64,000 bases of DNA from Helicobacter saguini (GCF_000762875.2 NZ_JRMP02000008.1:1-64000), one strand, 5' to 3'; shown: positions 50,605-60,144, numbered from the stretch's first letter. Notes: generated by a model from the sequence alone, not told the origin. A program made the numbers and translations.

Positions 50605-51549
50605 ATGACAAAAGAATTTAAAAACCTAAAACAATTTAGCAAATCTGCGGACAAATTCGAAGGCGCGCACCTTTTGTGTCCTGGATGCGCACATGGTATG
50701 ATTATTAGAGAAGTGCTAAACGCAGTCGATGGTCCCCTTGTAATAGGCAACTCAACAGGTTGTTTAGAAGTATCAACGGCAGTTTTCCCACACACTAGCT
50801 GGGATGTGCCGTGGATTCACATAGGCTTTGAAAATGGCTCGACAGCCGCGTGCGGTGCAGAGGCAATGTATAAGGCGTTGGAACGAAAGGGCAAATACAA
50901 AGGGCAACGCCCAAAATTTGTCGCATTTGGCGGCGATGGTAGCACTTATGACATCGGCTTTCAGTGGATTAGCGGTTGTTTTGAGCGTGGGCATGACTTT
51001 ACTTATGTGTGCTTGGATAATGAAGTCTATGCGAATACGGGCGGACAGCGAAGCGGTAGCACGCCGCTTGGAGCTAGCACTAGCACCACACCTGCTGGTT
51101 CTACTAGCTATGGTAAAAAGCAAAAAAAGAAAGATTTACTAGCCATTATGGCAGCGCATGGCAGCCCTTATGTCGCGCAAGTTGCGCCAAATAAATGGAA
51201 AGATATGAATGCTAAGATAAAACGCGCCATTGACACTGAGGGACCAACTTTCATAAACGCGATGAGTGCTTGCACGACTGAATGGAAATTCCAGTCAAAT
51301 AACACCGTTGAGATGAGCGACTTAGCCGTGGATAGCCTTGTGTTTCCGCTTTATGAGATTATCGATGGGCATGAACTTCGTATCACTTATCGCCCTAAAA
51401 AAGTCATTCCTGTGCGTGAATACTTGGCAGCCCAGGGCAGATTCAAACATTTATTTAAACCAGAAAATGAGCACATAATAGAGCAATTCCAAAAAGATGT
51501 AAATGATAGATGGGAACTACTCCAACGCCGCGAAGAGTCAAAGTTATAG
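50605..51549 (+). CDS. porB: Pyruvate:flavodoxin oxidoreductase, beta subunit
   Basis: The 314-residue protein is the TPP-binding beta subunit. LLCPGCAHGMIIREVLNAVD and NSTGCLEVSTAVFP hold cluster or cofactor cysteines. FVAFGGDGSTYDIGFQWISG carries the GDG motif, and NEVYANTGGQRSGSTPLGAS completes the TPP-binding region. AAAAGGATAGAAA precedes the ATG. In related species porB follows porA closely. Here a 407-bp gap with two palindromic repeats lies between, so its transcription may differ from porGDA. Confidence 0.95.
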   Translation: MTKEFKNLKQFSKSADKFEGAHLLCPGCAHGMIIREVLNAVDGPLVIGNSTGCLEVSTAVFPHTSWDVPWIHIGFENGSTAACGAEAMYKALERKGKYKGQRPKFVAFGGDGSTYDIGFQWISGCFERGHDFTYVCLDNEVYANTGGQRSGSTPLGASTSTTPAGSTSYGKKQKKKDLLAIMAAHGSPYVAQVAPNKWKDMNAKIKRAIDTEGPTFINAMSACTTEWKFQSNNTVEMSDLAVDSLVFPLYEIIDGHELRITYRPKKVIPVREYLAAQGRFKHLFKPENEHIIEQFQKDVNDRWELLQRREESKL

Positions 51550-51782
51550 AGAGTTGTTTGTCTGTTTTTTATTCCCACTTGTGTTGTTGAAATATCTTAC
51601 AAATTATATAGTATTAATATATTTTACAAGATTGCTTAGCTATAAATTTACACAAAATTTTTATGTTTAATCATGTGAGTTGTACATTAGGTTGTAAATA
51701 ATGATTAATACGTGTACTTATAAAATTTAGTGCAAATATTCATATTTCAACTTTATAATTTCTAATTTCAAAGGAGATAAAT

Positions 51783-53981
51783 ATGTGTGGAATTTTAGGT
51801 AGCATTACTCTAGGTGGTGTGAATGAAAAGTTGTTTGAATCTGCGTTAATGACTCTCAATCATCGCGGTCCTGATGGATGTGGCGTGTATCATAATGGCA
51901 AAGTTTCTCTAGGGCATACGCGTCTTAGCATTGTGGATTTAAGCAATAATGCGGCTCAGCCTATGCACTTTTATGCTAGCAATAAAATGGTTATAGAATC
52001 TAATGTTACGGGGGGGGGGGTAAGCTCACCTTATCATAATATTATACAAAATGAGAATAAAGATTCTAACAAAATGATAGAATCTAGCAGGTTAGATTCT
52101 ATAAATTCAAATCATAAAAATACGCAAAATATAGAATCTAAAGATTCTATAAATTCTACAATAAACAATAATATTTTAAGTAATAAACTCATAGAATCTA
52201 ACCCACAAGATTCCATAAATAATAACCAAAACAAAGGCGAGATTCTATATTCCCTAGTTTTTAATGGTGAAATATACAATTTTTTAGAACTAAGAAATGA
52301 ACTAATTTCTATGGGCTATATTTTCCACACTGATAGTGATAGCGAGGTGATTTTGGCGAGTTTTGATGCGTGGGGCGAGGCGTGTCTAAATAGATTCAAT
52401 GGTATGTGGGCGTTTGCTATTATTGATTATAGAAAAAATAGAATCTTTCTTTCACGTGATAGATTTGGCAAAAAGCCGCTTTTTTACGCCTTTATCCCAC
52501 CGCAAAATGCTAGTAAAAATAGCGATATTAAAAGTAACACATTTATTTTTGCTAGTGAAATGAAAGCGATTTATCCTTTTTTAGATTCTATAAATCCTGC
52601 TAAAAATTTCAAAAATCTAGCCTACAAAATCTTTGAGTATGAAAGCACGAGTGAATGCCTGATTGAAGGGATAGAGCGTTTCCCACACGCCCATTTTGCC
52701 TATCTCAATCTAGATTCTATAGAATCTACAAACGATTTAAAACCGCAACGTTACTATCATATTTTGGATAATTTGCGACAAAAGATTCCAAGCTATAAGG
52801 ACGCCCAAGAAGAATTTAGAGCTTTATTTTTAGACGCAGTAAAAATTAGGATGCGTTCCGACGTGCGAATAGGTACGGCTTTAAGTGGCGGCGTAGATTC
52901 ATCAGCTACGATGTGTTCAATGTCATATATTTCAAAAAACCATTTAGAATCAAAACGCGCTAGTAAAGACTGGCAGCACGCTTGCGTTGCGTGTTTTAAG
53001 GATACGAAGCTAGATGAGAGCGAATATGCAAAAGCAGTGTGCGATTATATTGGCATTAAAGGTGAGTTTTTAGAGATTAATCCACTTGAGTTTTGGGATA
53101 ATATAGAGAAATATTTTTACATGTTTGAGGAAGTGTATATGACTAGTCCTGTGCCGATGATTGCCACTTATGGTGCGATAAAAAAGCGTGGGGTTAGCGT
53201 TACGCTTGATGGACATGGGGCAGATGAGCTATTTTGTGGGTATGGGCATGTGATAAATGCGATTTGGGATTGCAAGTTTTCGCCTAAAATGCAAAAGGAA
53301 GTGTTGCAGATTTATAATGACGCACGTTTTATCCCATTAAGCCAAAAGGAGTTAAAAAAGGAAGCAAGGACGCTTTTATTTCGCCTATTTCGCCGTAAAA
53401 TCAAGGGAAAAATGCCTATGCCAAATGTGGGGCAAAATGCGTTACACAAAGGATATAAACGCTTAGATTATTTTAGCAAGTGGCTTTATGAGCTTTTTGA
53501 TGTGAGTGTTTTGCCGACTTTATTGCGTAACTATGATAGATATTCTATGATTAATGGCGTGGAAATTCGTATGCCTTTTATGGATTATCGGCTAGTTGAG
53601 TTTGTTTTTAGCTTACCTTTTTCATATAAAATAGGCACTTGCAAAAATGGCTATGCTTATACAAAGCGAATTATTCGAGATTCTATGTGTGATATTATGC
53701 CAGATTCTGTAGTGTGGCGAAAGTCTAAGATGGGCTTTAGCACACCTATGATTGAATGGATGCAACGAGATAAAAATCACAATGGATTAAAAGAATGGTT
53801 TTTAGATATTGCTCACTCAAGGGATTTTTTGCAATGTAATTTACTAAAAGATTCTAAAAAACTGCAAGATTCTATCATTAAAATTTGCAATGGTATAGAA
53901 TCTAGCTACACCGCTGGAGATAATATTTGGATAGATTTAAACCCATATTTATGGCAAAAAAGCCTAAAATACGCAAGGTAA
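51783..53981 (+). CDS. asnB: Asparagine synthetase (glutamine-hydrolysing) interrupted by a poly-G linker
   Basis: MCGILGSITLGG gives the catalytic Cys2 of the glutaminase domain. LNHRGPDGCGVYHNGKVSLG and HTRLSIVDLS follow. After residue about 70 the domain is broken by some 75 residues of linker (NVTGGGVSSPYHN, then DSN/ESN repeats). It resumes as LVFNGEIYNFLELRNELISM. The synthetase domain has the PP-loop ALSGGVDSSATMC and DGHGADELFCGYG. It amidates aspartate using glutamine and ATP; close relatives also amidate surface sugars. The G11 tract is in frame as sequenced, and any slip would truncate the protein near residue 80. At 732 residues it is longer than the usual 550-630. AAAGGAG precedes the ATG. 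Confidence 0.88.
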   Translation: MCGILGSITLGGVNEKLFESALMTLNHRGPDGCGVYHNGKVSLGHTRLSIVDLSNNAAQPMHFYASNKMVIESNVTGGGVSSPYHNIIQNENKDSNKMIESSRLDSINSNHKNTQNIESKDSINSTINNNILSNKLIESNPQDSINNNQNKGEILYSLVFNGEIYNFLELRNELISMGYIFHTDSDSEVILASFDAWGEACLNRFNGMWAFAIIDYRKNRIFLSRDRFGKKPLFYAFIPPQNASKNSDIKSNTFIFASEMKAIYPFLDSINPAKNFKNLAYKIFEYESTSECLIEGIERFPHAHFAYLNLDSIESTNDLKPQRYYHILDNLRQKIPSYKDAQEEFRALFLDAVKIRMRSDVRIGTALSGGVDSSATMCSMSYISKNHLESKRASKDWQHACVACFKDTKLDESEYAKAVCDYIGIKGEFLEINPLEFWDNIEKYFYMFEEVYMTSPVPMIATYGAIKKRGVSVTLDGHGADELFCGYGHVINAIWDCKFSPKMQKEVLQIYNDARFIPLSQKELKKEARTLLFRLFRRKIKGKMPMPNVGQNALHKGYKRLDYFSKWLYELFDVSVLPTLLRNYDRYSMINGVEIRMPFMDYRLVEFVFSLPFSYKIGTCKNGYAYTKRIIRDSMCDIMPDSVVWRKSKMGFSTPMIEWMQRDKNHNGLKEWFLDIAHSRDFLQCNLLKDSKKLQDSIIKICNGIESSYTAGDNIWIDLNPYLWQKSLKYAR
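52010..52020 (+). repeat. G11 homopolymer in the asparagine synthetase gene
   Basis: The tract is preceded by CTAATGTTAC and followed by TAAGCTCACCTTATCATAAT. The following block resembles the one after the G14 tract of the 908-residue glycosyltransferase gene (CCTTTATCACAATA). It lies in an inserted linker. Confidence 0.9.
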
Positions 53982-54059
53982 GATTCTATAAATACAAATA
54001 ACAAATATGAATTATTTTTATATAATTTGTGTTTTAGAATTTTGTTTATAGGTCTAAGA

Positions 54060-54944
54060 ATGCAAACAATGAAAAACAATGCCTACACAATTGCCCACAG
54101 CCCCGATGCGGACGACATTTTTATGTATTATGCGATTAAATTTGGCTGGGTTAGCTCGCCCTATCCTTTGCAAAATTTTGCCCTTGATATTGAGAGTTTA
54201 AATCAATCGTGTTTAAGCGGTGAATACGACATTTGCGCGATTTCATTTGGGCTGTATCCGCATATTTGCGAGAGTTACGCACTGCTTAGGACGGCGATGA
54301 GCTTTGGGAATGGCTATGGACCTAAAGTTATTAAAAAAAAACAAACGCAGCTAAAACGCAATTTTAAGGTTGCATTAAGTGGAAAATACACGACAAATGC
54401 CCTGCTTTTTTTGCTGAAATATCCCAACGCGCGCCCCGTTTTTATGAATTTTATGGAGATACAAAAGGCGGTGCTTAGCGGTGAGTGCGATGCTGGCGTG
54501 CTAATCCATGAGGAGATTCTAAACTTTTCTAGCGAGCTTGTGGTGGAAGCGTTTTTGTGGGATATTTGGCAGGAGCTAAGTGGTGAAAATGCCCTGCCAC
54601 TGCCACTTGGCGGGATGGCACTAAGGCGAAGCATTCCGCTAAATCGTGCGATAAATTTGGAGCAAATTCTAACAAGAGCGATTGAAATCGGCTTAAAATA
54701 TAAAAAAACTTTGTCTCAAATGCTATTGCAAAATCATCTTGTGCGTGTAAATGAGAATGAACTTTCGCAATATCTTGACCTTTATGCGAATAAAGATTCT
54801 GTAACTATGAGTGAAGTGCAAAAAAATGCCCTTGAAAAACTCTATGAAATCGGCTACAACGCCAGAATCTACAATCGCGATTTAAGCAAAAATTTGGAGA
54901 AATATTTAATCCCAATAGAATATGAAAAAATCCGTAATAGTTAG
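54060..54944 (+). CDS. mqnD: 1,4-dihydroxy-6-naphthoate synthase (futalosine menaquinone pathway)
   Basis: The protein (about 294 residues from ATG 54060; ATG 54069 is also possible) begins NAYTIAHSPDADDIFMYYAI. It contains ISFGLYPHICESYALLRTAM, GNGYGP, GECDAGVLIHEEILNF and LPLPLGGMALRRS, the order found in MqnD. It turns cyclic dehypoxanthine futalosine into dihydroxynaphthoate in the MqnABCD route used by Helicobacter and Campylobacter. It is of periplasmic-binding-protein fold but without a signal peptide. Its stop overlaps the extended end of the convergent glycosyltransferase gene. Confidence 0.92.
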   Translation: MQTMKNNAYTIAHSPDADDIFMYYAIKFGWVSSPYPLQNFALDIESLNQSCLSGEYDICAISFGLYPHICESYALLRTAMSFGNGYGPKVIKKKQTQLKRNFKVALSGKYTTNALLFLLKYPNARPVFMNFMEIQKAVLSGECDAGVLIHEEILNFSSELVVEAFLWDIWQELSGENALPLPLGGMALRRSIPLNRAINLEQILTRAIEIGLKYKKTLSQMLLQNHLVRVNENELSQYLDLYANKDSVTMSEVQKNALEKLYEIGYNARIYNRDLSKNLEKYLIPIEYEKIRNS

Positions 54945-55002
54945 AATCTTTTTGCGTGGATTGTGTCGATTAGCTTAATTATTTGGCGGACAGGGATTGA
55001 GT

Positions 55003-57729
55003 TTAGTAGGGCGTTGTTAAAGTTATATTCGTAGTATGGATTAGCAAAGACATCTTTGGCAGGGGTGTGGAGACTAATTTGCCTACTTTAAATTCATCTG
55101 GGTAATTTACAAAGCGAGTCCAAACGCCACCACCTGAAATCACTATGATATTACTAGCCACACACATACTTAGGTGGTATCCGCCGCTGTCGTTGCAAAG
55201 GATTAGTTTGCTTTTGTTTAGGATGTATAGAATCTCCACAAGGCTGTATTTGCCACACAGGCTAATGATGTAGTCGTTTGTGATGGTGCTGGCTAGGGCG
55301 TCTTCGTGTGGTGCGCCTAAGATGTAGGAAATGATGCCATATTTGCGGTGGAGATGGGCGGCTAGTGCGGCGTAGTTGTTTATGTCATACATTCTGTGGA
55401 TGTCGGTGGTGCCGGGGAAAATAATGGCGTATTTTTGGGTAAAGTCAAAGTTGATTTTACTAAATCTATCTTGGTCTAAGGGGAGAGATATGCTTGGGGT
55501 TTGGAGGGGTTTGGCGAAAAGAGATTCGAAAAATTCTTTGTAGCGATAGATTTCAAAAATGTCATCTTGCGTGGTGTAGATTTGATTTGTGTAGTAGATT
55601 TTATTTTCTTCGCATCGATTTTTGCCTAAAAATAGTGGATTTGTGTAGTTTAGGATTTTGACTTTTGCTTTTATAATCTCGCTTAAATGGACAAACCAGT
55701 CATTGATTGTGTAAGGATATAGCAAAATATCATAGAATCTGCTTTCAAAAAAGGCTTTATAATCGCTAAAAACCTTGCCCTCATCGTTTATATCGCAGTA
55801 AATTATCACATCAATGTAGTCTTTGTCATATTCTTTGACAATGTCAATGTAGCGGTGGCTGGCTAGGAATGTGATTTCATAATCTTTGTAATATTCTCGT
55901 ATTTGTGGGAAAAGTGGGCGTAGTCCTAAGTAGTCGCCTACGCCTACGTCGGCTTGATTGATGATTAGTTTTGGTTTGGTTTTGTTGGGTGGATTTATTT
56001 GTATTTCATGGATTTTGTTTGCTTCTTTGCGGAGTTGTTTTTTTATTTTTCGATTTAAAAGTGGGAGGGTTATGGGTAATGCTAGAAAGCTTAGTGGATT
56101 TTTGGTGTAAGATTCTAAGATGGCTTTGCCTAGTTTGTAGTCTTTAGATTCTATGATTTGGGTTTGATTTTCTTGCTGTTGTTTGGCGTTTTTGTTGGAT
56201 TTTATGATTTTTAGTAAAGTGAATGGTAGTTTTAAGGTGCGTTTGATATTGCGTTTTGCTTGGCTTACTGCTTGTCCTAGTTTAGATTCTATGCTATTGT
56301 TATTTGAAGTGATAGGTTTTATATTTTGGAATTTTTGACTTAAAGATTCTATTTGATTTATAATTTTGTCGCTTGGATTATTATCTAATAATTTTAGGGC
56401 TTTTGTGTAGTAATGATATGTGAAAAGTGATGTTATGTTTTGTTTAATGAGTTTAGATTCTATGTTTTCTTTGGAATCTTGAATTTTAGATTCTATGTTT
56501 TCTTTGGAATCTTTGGGGTTAGATTCTGTTGTGTTTTTAGAATCTTCTTTAGAATCTTCGCAAAATGCACTTAAAGCAAGTGCCATATTTAGATAGCTTT
56601 TTGCGATGATTTCTTTGGTATTATTAGAATCTATGTTTTGCATTGAAATTTGAAAGGCAAGATTCTGTGGAAAGATATAAATGCGACTAGCGTTTGCTAT
56701 AACTAAAACGCTAAAAAGTTTCATATAATCATATATATTTTCCATAAAAGTTATATTTTTAGTAACTAAAAAGTTAAAATTAATCAAAATATCATAACTA
56801 AAGCTAAAATCAGGTATTTCTTGCGTCATCAAGTGTGTAATAAAATTAAACCCGCACACTTCATGCTCAATATTATAAAGCAAAGATTCCATAAAATCTT
56901 TAGTTTCCACATCTTTAAAATGATTAAATATTTTGAAATATATAATTTCTATGGGTGTTTTATTAGGATTATTAGAATCTTGGTCGTTGTTAGATTCTAT
57001 AATTTTTTTGCATTCGCTTAAACAATCTTGCCTTAAAGAAATATTAGAATCTGCAAAATAAATATAATCAATTTTTGGGATTTTAAGGTGGCTATTGTGC
57101 GTGTGGAGCGTATTTTTATCGTTTAGTTTAAAAGTGTGGATTTTAGATTCTATGTTTTTAGAATCTGTATTATCATCTTGCAAATTAAATTCTTTAGATT
57201 CTATAGTAGTGTTTTTTACCCACCCCCCTGACCCCCCTCCGCAATGGAGGGGGGAATTTGTGTCTTTAGATTCTATGTTTTGAATCTTAGAATCTTTGGT
57301 ATTAGATTCTATGATTTTGCTAGTATTGTGATAAAGGGTGTTTGCCCCCCCCCCCCCCGTATTATTAGGGCTAGATTCTAAGTTTATTTTATAAAAATTA
57401 GATTCCATATTTGTTTCAACAAAATTAGATTCTATAGTAGATTTAAAAAATTCAATTCCCACATTTTTTGCCTTTGCATAATCAAAAACGCCATTAGAAT
57501 CTAAAGAACTAGATTCCATAAAAGAAGATTCTAAACTTTTAGATTCTAAAAACATAAATCTAGAATCTAACTTTTCAAACATTAACGACATTTCTTGTGA
57601 AAAATTATTCCCAACAAGCAATGCGTAAAAATTACTATATTTTTGATTAATTATAGAATCTATAACTTTTCCTAACTCATTATTATACTTTTCAATAGGC
57701 AAAATAATCCCAAAACTCAAATCACGCAT
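55003..57729 (-). CDS. Two-domain glycosyltransferase (GT2-like start, GT9-like end) with a G14 tract and a C-terminal frameshift
   Basis: The 908-residue frame begins like a GT2 enzyme (SFGIILPIEKYNNELGKVID, YFADSNISLRQDCL). Long DSK/ESN linkers follow. It ends as a GT9 heptosyltransferase-like domain: IINQADVGVGDYLGLRPLFP, YAIIFPGTTDIHRMYDINNY and ILCNDSGGYHLSMCVASNII. Both types build lipooligosaccharide. The N-terminal linker holds NNTGGGGAN, coded by G14, in frame here. The end looks shifted: after KVGKLVS the other frame continues for 42 codons (PAKDVFANPYYEYNFNNALL and on to IIKLIDTIHAKRF) and stops at 54941. The natural protein is therefore probably about 30 residues longer. The frameshift could be a real mutation or a sequence error. 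Confidence 0.82.
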   Translation of the reverse strand: MRDLSFGIILPIEKYNNELGKVIDSIINQKYSNFYALLVGNNFSQEMSLMFEKLDSRFMFLESKSLESSFMESSSLDSNGVFDYAKAKNVGIEFFKSTIESNFVETNMESNFYKINLESSPNNTGGGGANTLYHNTSKIIESNTKDSKIQNIESKDTNSPLHCGGGSGGWVKNTTIESKEFNLQDDNTDSKNIESKIHTFKLNDKNTLHTHNSHLKIPKIDYIYFADSNISLRQDCLSECKKIIESNNDQDSNNPNKTPIEIIYFKIFNHFKDVETKDFMESLLYNIEHEVCGFNFITHLMTQEIPDFSFSYDILINFNFLVTKNITFMENIYDYMKLFSVLVIANASRIYIFPQNLAFQISMQNIDSNNTKEIIAKSYLNMALALSAFCEDSKEDSKNTTESNPKDSKENIESKIQDSKENIESKLIKQNITSLFTYHYYTKALKLLDNNPSDKIINQIESLSQKFQNIKPITSNNNSIESKLGQAVSQAKRNIKRTLKLPFTLLKIIKSNKNAKQQQENQTQIIESKDYKLGKAILESYTKNPLSFLALPITLPLLNRKIKKQLRKEANKIHEIQINPPNKTKPKLIINQADVGVGDYLGLRPLFPQIREYYKDYEITFLASHRYIDIVKEYDKDYIDVIIYCDINDEGKVFSDYKAFFESRFYDILLYPYTINDWFVHLSEIIKAKVKILNYTNPLFLGKNRCEENKIYYTNQIYTTQDDIFEIYRYKEFFESLFAKPLQTPSISLPLDQDRFSKINFDFTQKYAIIFPGTTDIHRMYDINNYAALAAHLHRKYGIISYILGAPHEDALASTITNDYIISLCGKYSLVEILYILNKSKLILCNDSGGYHLSMCVASNIIVISGGGVWTRFVNYPDEFKVGKLVSTPLPKMSLLIHTTNITLTTPY
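57216..57260. repeat. G/C-rich hairpin repeat inside the glycosyltransferase gene
   Basis: ACCCACCCCCCTGACCCCCC is followed by CTCCGCAATGGAG and GGGGGAATTTG. The stem CCCCTCC/GGAGGGG closes over a short loop. The reversed arrangement appears between porA and porB with a G12 tract. It is translated as SPLHCGGGSGGWV. Confidence 0.75.
57345..57358 (-). repeat. G14 homopolymer in the two-domain glycosyltransferase gene
   Basis: C14 on the plus strand. On the coding strand it is preceded by CCCTAATAATAC and followed by CAAACACCCTTTATCACAAT. It is in frame as sequenced. A slip would end the protein near residue 135. Confidence 0.9.
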
Positions 57730-57767
57730 TTTTATCCTTAAAGATTTAAAAAAGTAGATTCTATAAC

Positions 57768-58448
57768 CTACGCTTCGAGTTTATATCCCACGCCGCGAAC
57801 GGATATGATATACTGCGGATTTTTAGGATTTTCCTCAATCTTACTACGCAAACGACCGATAATCACATCAATGCTTTTATTTGAACTCTCCGGGTTAATC
57901 GACTCAGATTCTATAGCAATCGCCTCACGGCTAAAAACATGCCCTTTTTTGCTAATCAAAAGCGTTAAAATCTCGTATTCAGCGCGCGTTAAATCAAGCT
58001 TTTTATCCTTAAAATACACCTCACGCGTATCCTTATCAATGCGGAAAATCGCCGACTTATCCGCACTATTTTCCTCTGCCATTTTCTGGCTATAGCGGCG
58101 GATTAAGGATTGAATGCGCGCCACTAGCTCCTTTGGGTCATAAGGCTTTGCGATATAGTCGTCCGCGCCGTAATCTAGGGCTTTGACCTTGTCATTGACA
58201 TCGCTTCTAGCAGACGAGATGATGATGGGAATATTCTTTTGTTTTGCTACTTTTTTACACACATCTAAGCCATCCAAATTCGGCAGTGTTAAGTCTAGTA
58301 ACAATAAATCGAAATTTTTAGTCGCCAACGCACTCATCCCAGTGTAAGGCTCATCATAATTTGTTACATTTATGTCATTTTCCCTAAGATATTCGCTCAA
58401 AACCTCCGCCAACTCGACATCATCCTCAATCATTAAAACTTCTAACAT
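57768..58448 (-). CDS. arsR: OmpR-family response regulator, ArsR-like (acid response)
   Basis: The 226-residue protein has a receiver domain with [16 protein letters not shown], the phospho-acceptor Asp in [13 protein letters not shown], the Ser in [10 protein letters not shown], and Lys in [14 protein letters not shown] winged-helix output domain follows ([54 protein letters not shown]). The sequence is very close in character to Helicobacter pylori HP0166/ArsR, the acid-responsive essential regulator. The partner kinase ArsS, adjacent in H. pylori, is not present here, since the downstream neighbour is a glycosyltransferase. The gene symbol is by resemblance. Confidence 0.85.
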   Translation of the reverse strand: MLEVLMIEDDVELAEVLSEYLRENDINVTNYDEPYTGMSALATKNFDLLLLDLTLPNLDGLDVCKKVAKQKNIPIIISSARSDVNDKVKALDYGADDYIAKPYDPKELVARIQSLIRRYSQKMAEENSADKSAIFRIDKDTREVYFKDKKLDLTRAEYEILTLLISKKGHVFSREAIAIESESINPESSNKSIDVIIGRLRSKIEENPKNPQYIISVRGVGYKLEA

Positions 58449-58521
58449 TTCGCAACCTTTGAATTTTGAAATAAATTTAGATTCTATAATATAAATTGTA
58501 AAGAATGAATAATAAGTCTTT

Positions 58522-59139
58522 TCACAGCCCTTTTAAAATCACTTCATAGATTTGTGTAGATTCTACATCAGTTATGTTTATTAGAGTTTTTGTGCTAAAA
58601 AGTTCTAAAATTTTGTCTTTTTTTAGTATCACAGGCTCTAGCACACAGCCAGGACATGCAAGTAAAAAACTCTGCGTTAAAGCCACATTTTCCCCCAAAG
58701 TAGCCCCGCAAAGAAAGCAAGTTTTTTCATTATAAAGTCGCCCTTCAAACTCCAAAATTTCCAAAAACATTTCAATCACCACACGCTTAGGATTCTGCCT
58801 ATTTAGCGACCTTGAGTGCGTATCTAGCAGGTCAAAATAAAAGCTAGGCACATCGATATTTTCACTCAAATGCTTGCTTAAAAGTGTGCAGAATTGCTGC
58901 CAGATAAAAACACGATTAATATCGCGCTCAAAATCGCGGCTAAGGTGCATAATGTTGCGTAATTTAGGCATATACACGCCTTGATATTCAATCTCAAAAT
59001 CAATTTTACGCCCCGTGTAAATAATGCTGTGACGCGCCCCATAAAAGCGATAAAGCGTGTAAAAATGGCTCTTTGTCAGCACTTTTACAATCAAATCTTC
59101 TTTGATACTTTTTGTAACTTTTAGTATGAAACCTTCCAT
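58522..59139 (-). CDS. recO: DNA repair protein RecO
   Basis: The 205-residue protein matches the short RecO of Campylobacterota: [20 protein letters not shown] at the OB-fold start, [20 protein letters not shown], and [20 protein letters not shown]. The zinc-binding cysteines are in [10 protein letters not shown] and LACPGCV. RecO helps RecR load RecA on SSB-coated gaps. It is preceded by the TrpC-like gene with only 3 bp between and is probably cotranscribed with it. Confidence 0.88.
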   Translation of the reverse strand: MEGFILKVTKSIKEDLIVKVLTKSHFYTLYRFYGARHSIIYTGRKIDFEIEYQGVYMPKLRNIMHLSRDFERDINRVFIWQQFCTLLSKHLSENIDVPSFYFDLLDTHSRSLNRQNPKRVVIEMFLEILEFEGRLYNEKTCFLCGATLGENVALTQSFLLACPGCVLEPVILKKDKILELFSTKTLINITDVESTQIYEVILKGL

Positions 59140-59142
59140 ATT

Positions 59143-60144
59143 TTATAACTTTTTGGTTTGATTTAAATTAATATAAGGTTCTAAATTTTCTAACTTTTTA
59201 TCACAAATAATACATTCGATGTTGTAGATTTTGCTAATAGATTCTATGTCGCTTTGAGAGTGGATTTTAAAAATGGGGATAAGGGCAAGATTATTTGCTA
59301 GATTTAAAATTTCACTTGCAAGATTGCTTGTTAGATTTGCTATTTCAAGCTCGTTATTTTGGGAAAAGTTTTTTATTTTTTGGCTAAAATCGTGTTGGCA
59401 ATCTTGGTTAAAAGCGTGTTTAAAATCTTGCTTAGAATCTTGCTTGAAATTCTGCGTATTAAAATTGCTTAAATTTATAGAATCTAAACTCATATTTTTA
59501 GAATCTAAATAGCAAAGAATCTCGCAAAACTCGCTAAAGATTCTATAATCAAAAATAAACATATCAGCCCCAGCAATGGCGATTTCTAAGACCTGATAGC
59601 AATCGATAATTATGCTATCAAAAGTTATAAAATATGGAGTTAGTCGGCGAAGCATACTTATAGAATCTATAATATTTATAGGGTTTTTATTAGGGTTAGA
59701 TTCTATAAATTTGACTGAATCTAAATTTTTAGATTCTAAAAAATCTTGCGAATTTGTGCGATTAGATTCTATAAATTTTAGTGAATCTTCCTTGCTAGAT
59801 TCTATAAAATTATCATTTTGTATATCATTTTGAGATATAGAATCCTGCAAAAAAATAATAACTTTATTCTCATTTTTGCTAATATTATTAGAATCCACAT
59901 TATTAGATTCTAAGAAATCAAAAACATTAGATTCTATATTTGTAGAATTTTGTAACAAATTTTCAATATCATTCAAATTCATTGTTACTTTTTGATACGA
60001 TTTTAGAATCTGCAAATCAGCGAAATTTAGTCGCGGAGTGTAACAATTATACGCAAGGCTTCGTCCTAAAGTTTCAAAAGGTAACACTTTTTTACATTCT
60101 TGCAAATATTTCATTTTTTCTAATATTTTTACAAAATTATTCAT
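59143..60144 (-). CDS. Degenerate TrpC-like (indole-3-glycerol phosphate synthase fold) protein
   Basis: The 333-residue protein resembles a broken TIM-barrel of the TrpC type. The segment SIIIDCYQVLEIAIAGADMF corresponds to the DFIIDPYQVYEARAAGADA strand/helix of TrpC. LIPIFKIHSQSDIESISKI corresponds to the following LVEVHDEEEL strand. The catalytic Lys and Glu residues at the usual places are not evident, and the first third and the linkers are rich in Asn/Ser/Asp repeats. It is probably not a working tryptophan enzyme. It overlaps no other gene and is tightly linked to recO, an arrangement that suggests a conserved but non-tryptophan role. Confidence 0.6.
   Translation of the reverse strand: MNNFVKILEKMKYLQECKKVLPFETLGRSLAYNCYTPRLNFADLQILKSYQKVTMNLNDIENLLQNSTNIESNVFDFLESNNVDSNNISKNENKVIIFLQDSISQNDIQNDNFIESSKEDSLKFIESNRTNSQDFLESKNLDSVKFIESNPNKNPINIIDSISMLRRLTPYFITFDSIIIDCYQVLEIAIAGADMFIFDYRIFSEFCEILCYLDSKNMSLDSINLSNFNTQNFKQDSKQDFKHAFNQDCQHDFSQKIKNFSQNNELEIANLTSNLASEILNLANNLALIPIFKIHSQSDIESISKIYNIECIICDKKLENLEPYINLNQTKKL

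Noticed and set aside
57768-58448. HsrA (HP1043-like orphan regulator) as alternative identity
   Set aside because: The receiver keeps the full phosphorylation pocket (Asp, Ser, Lys), which the HsrA type lacks; ArsR-like is the better fit.
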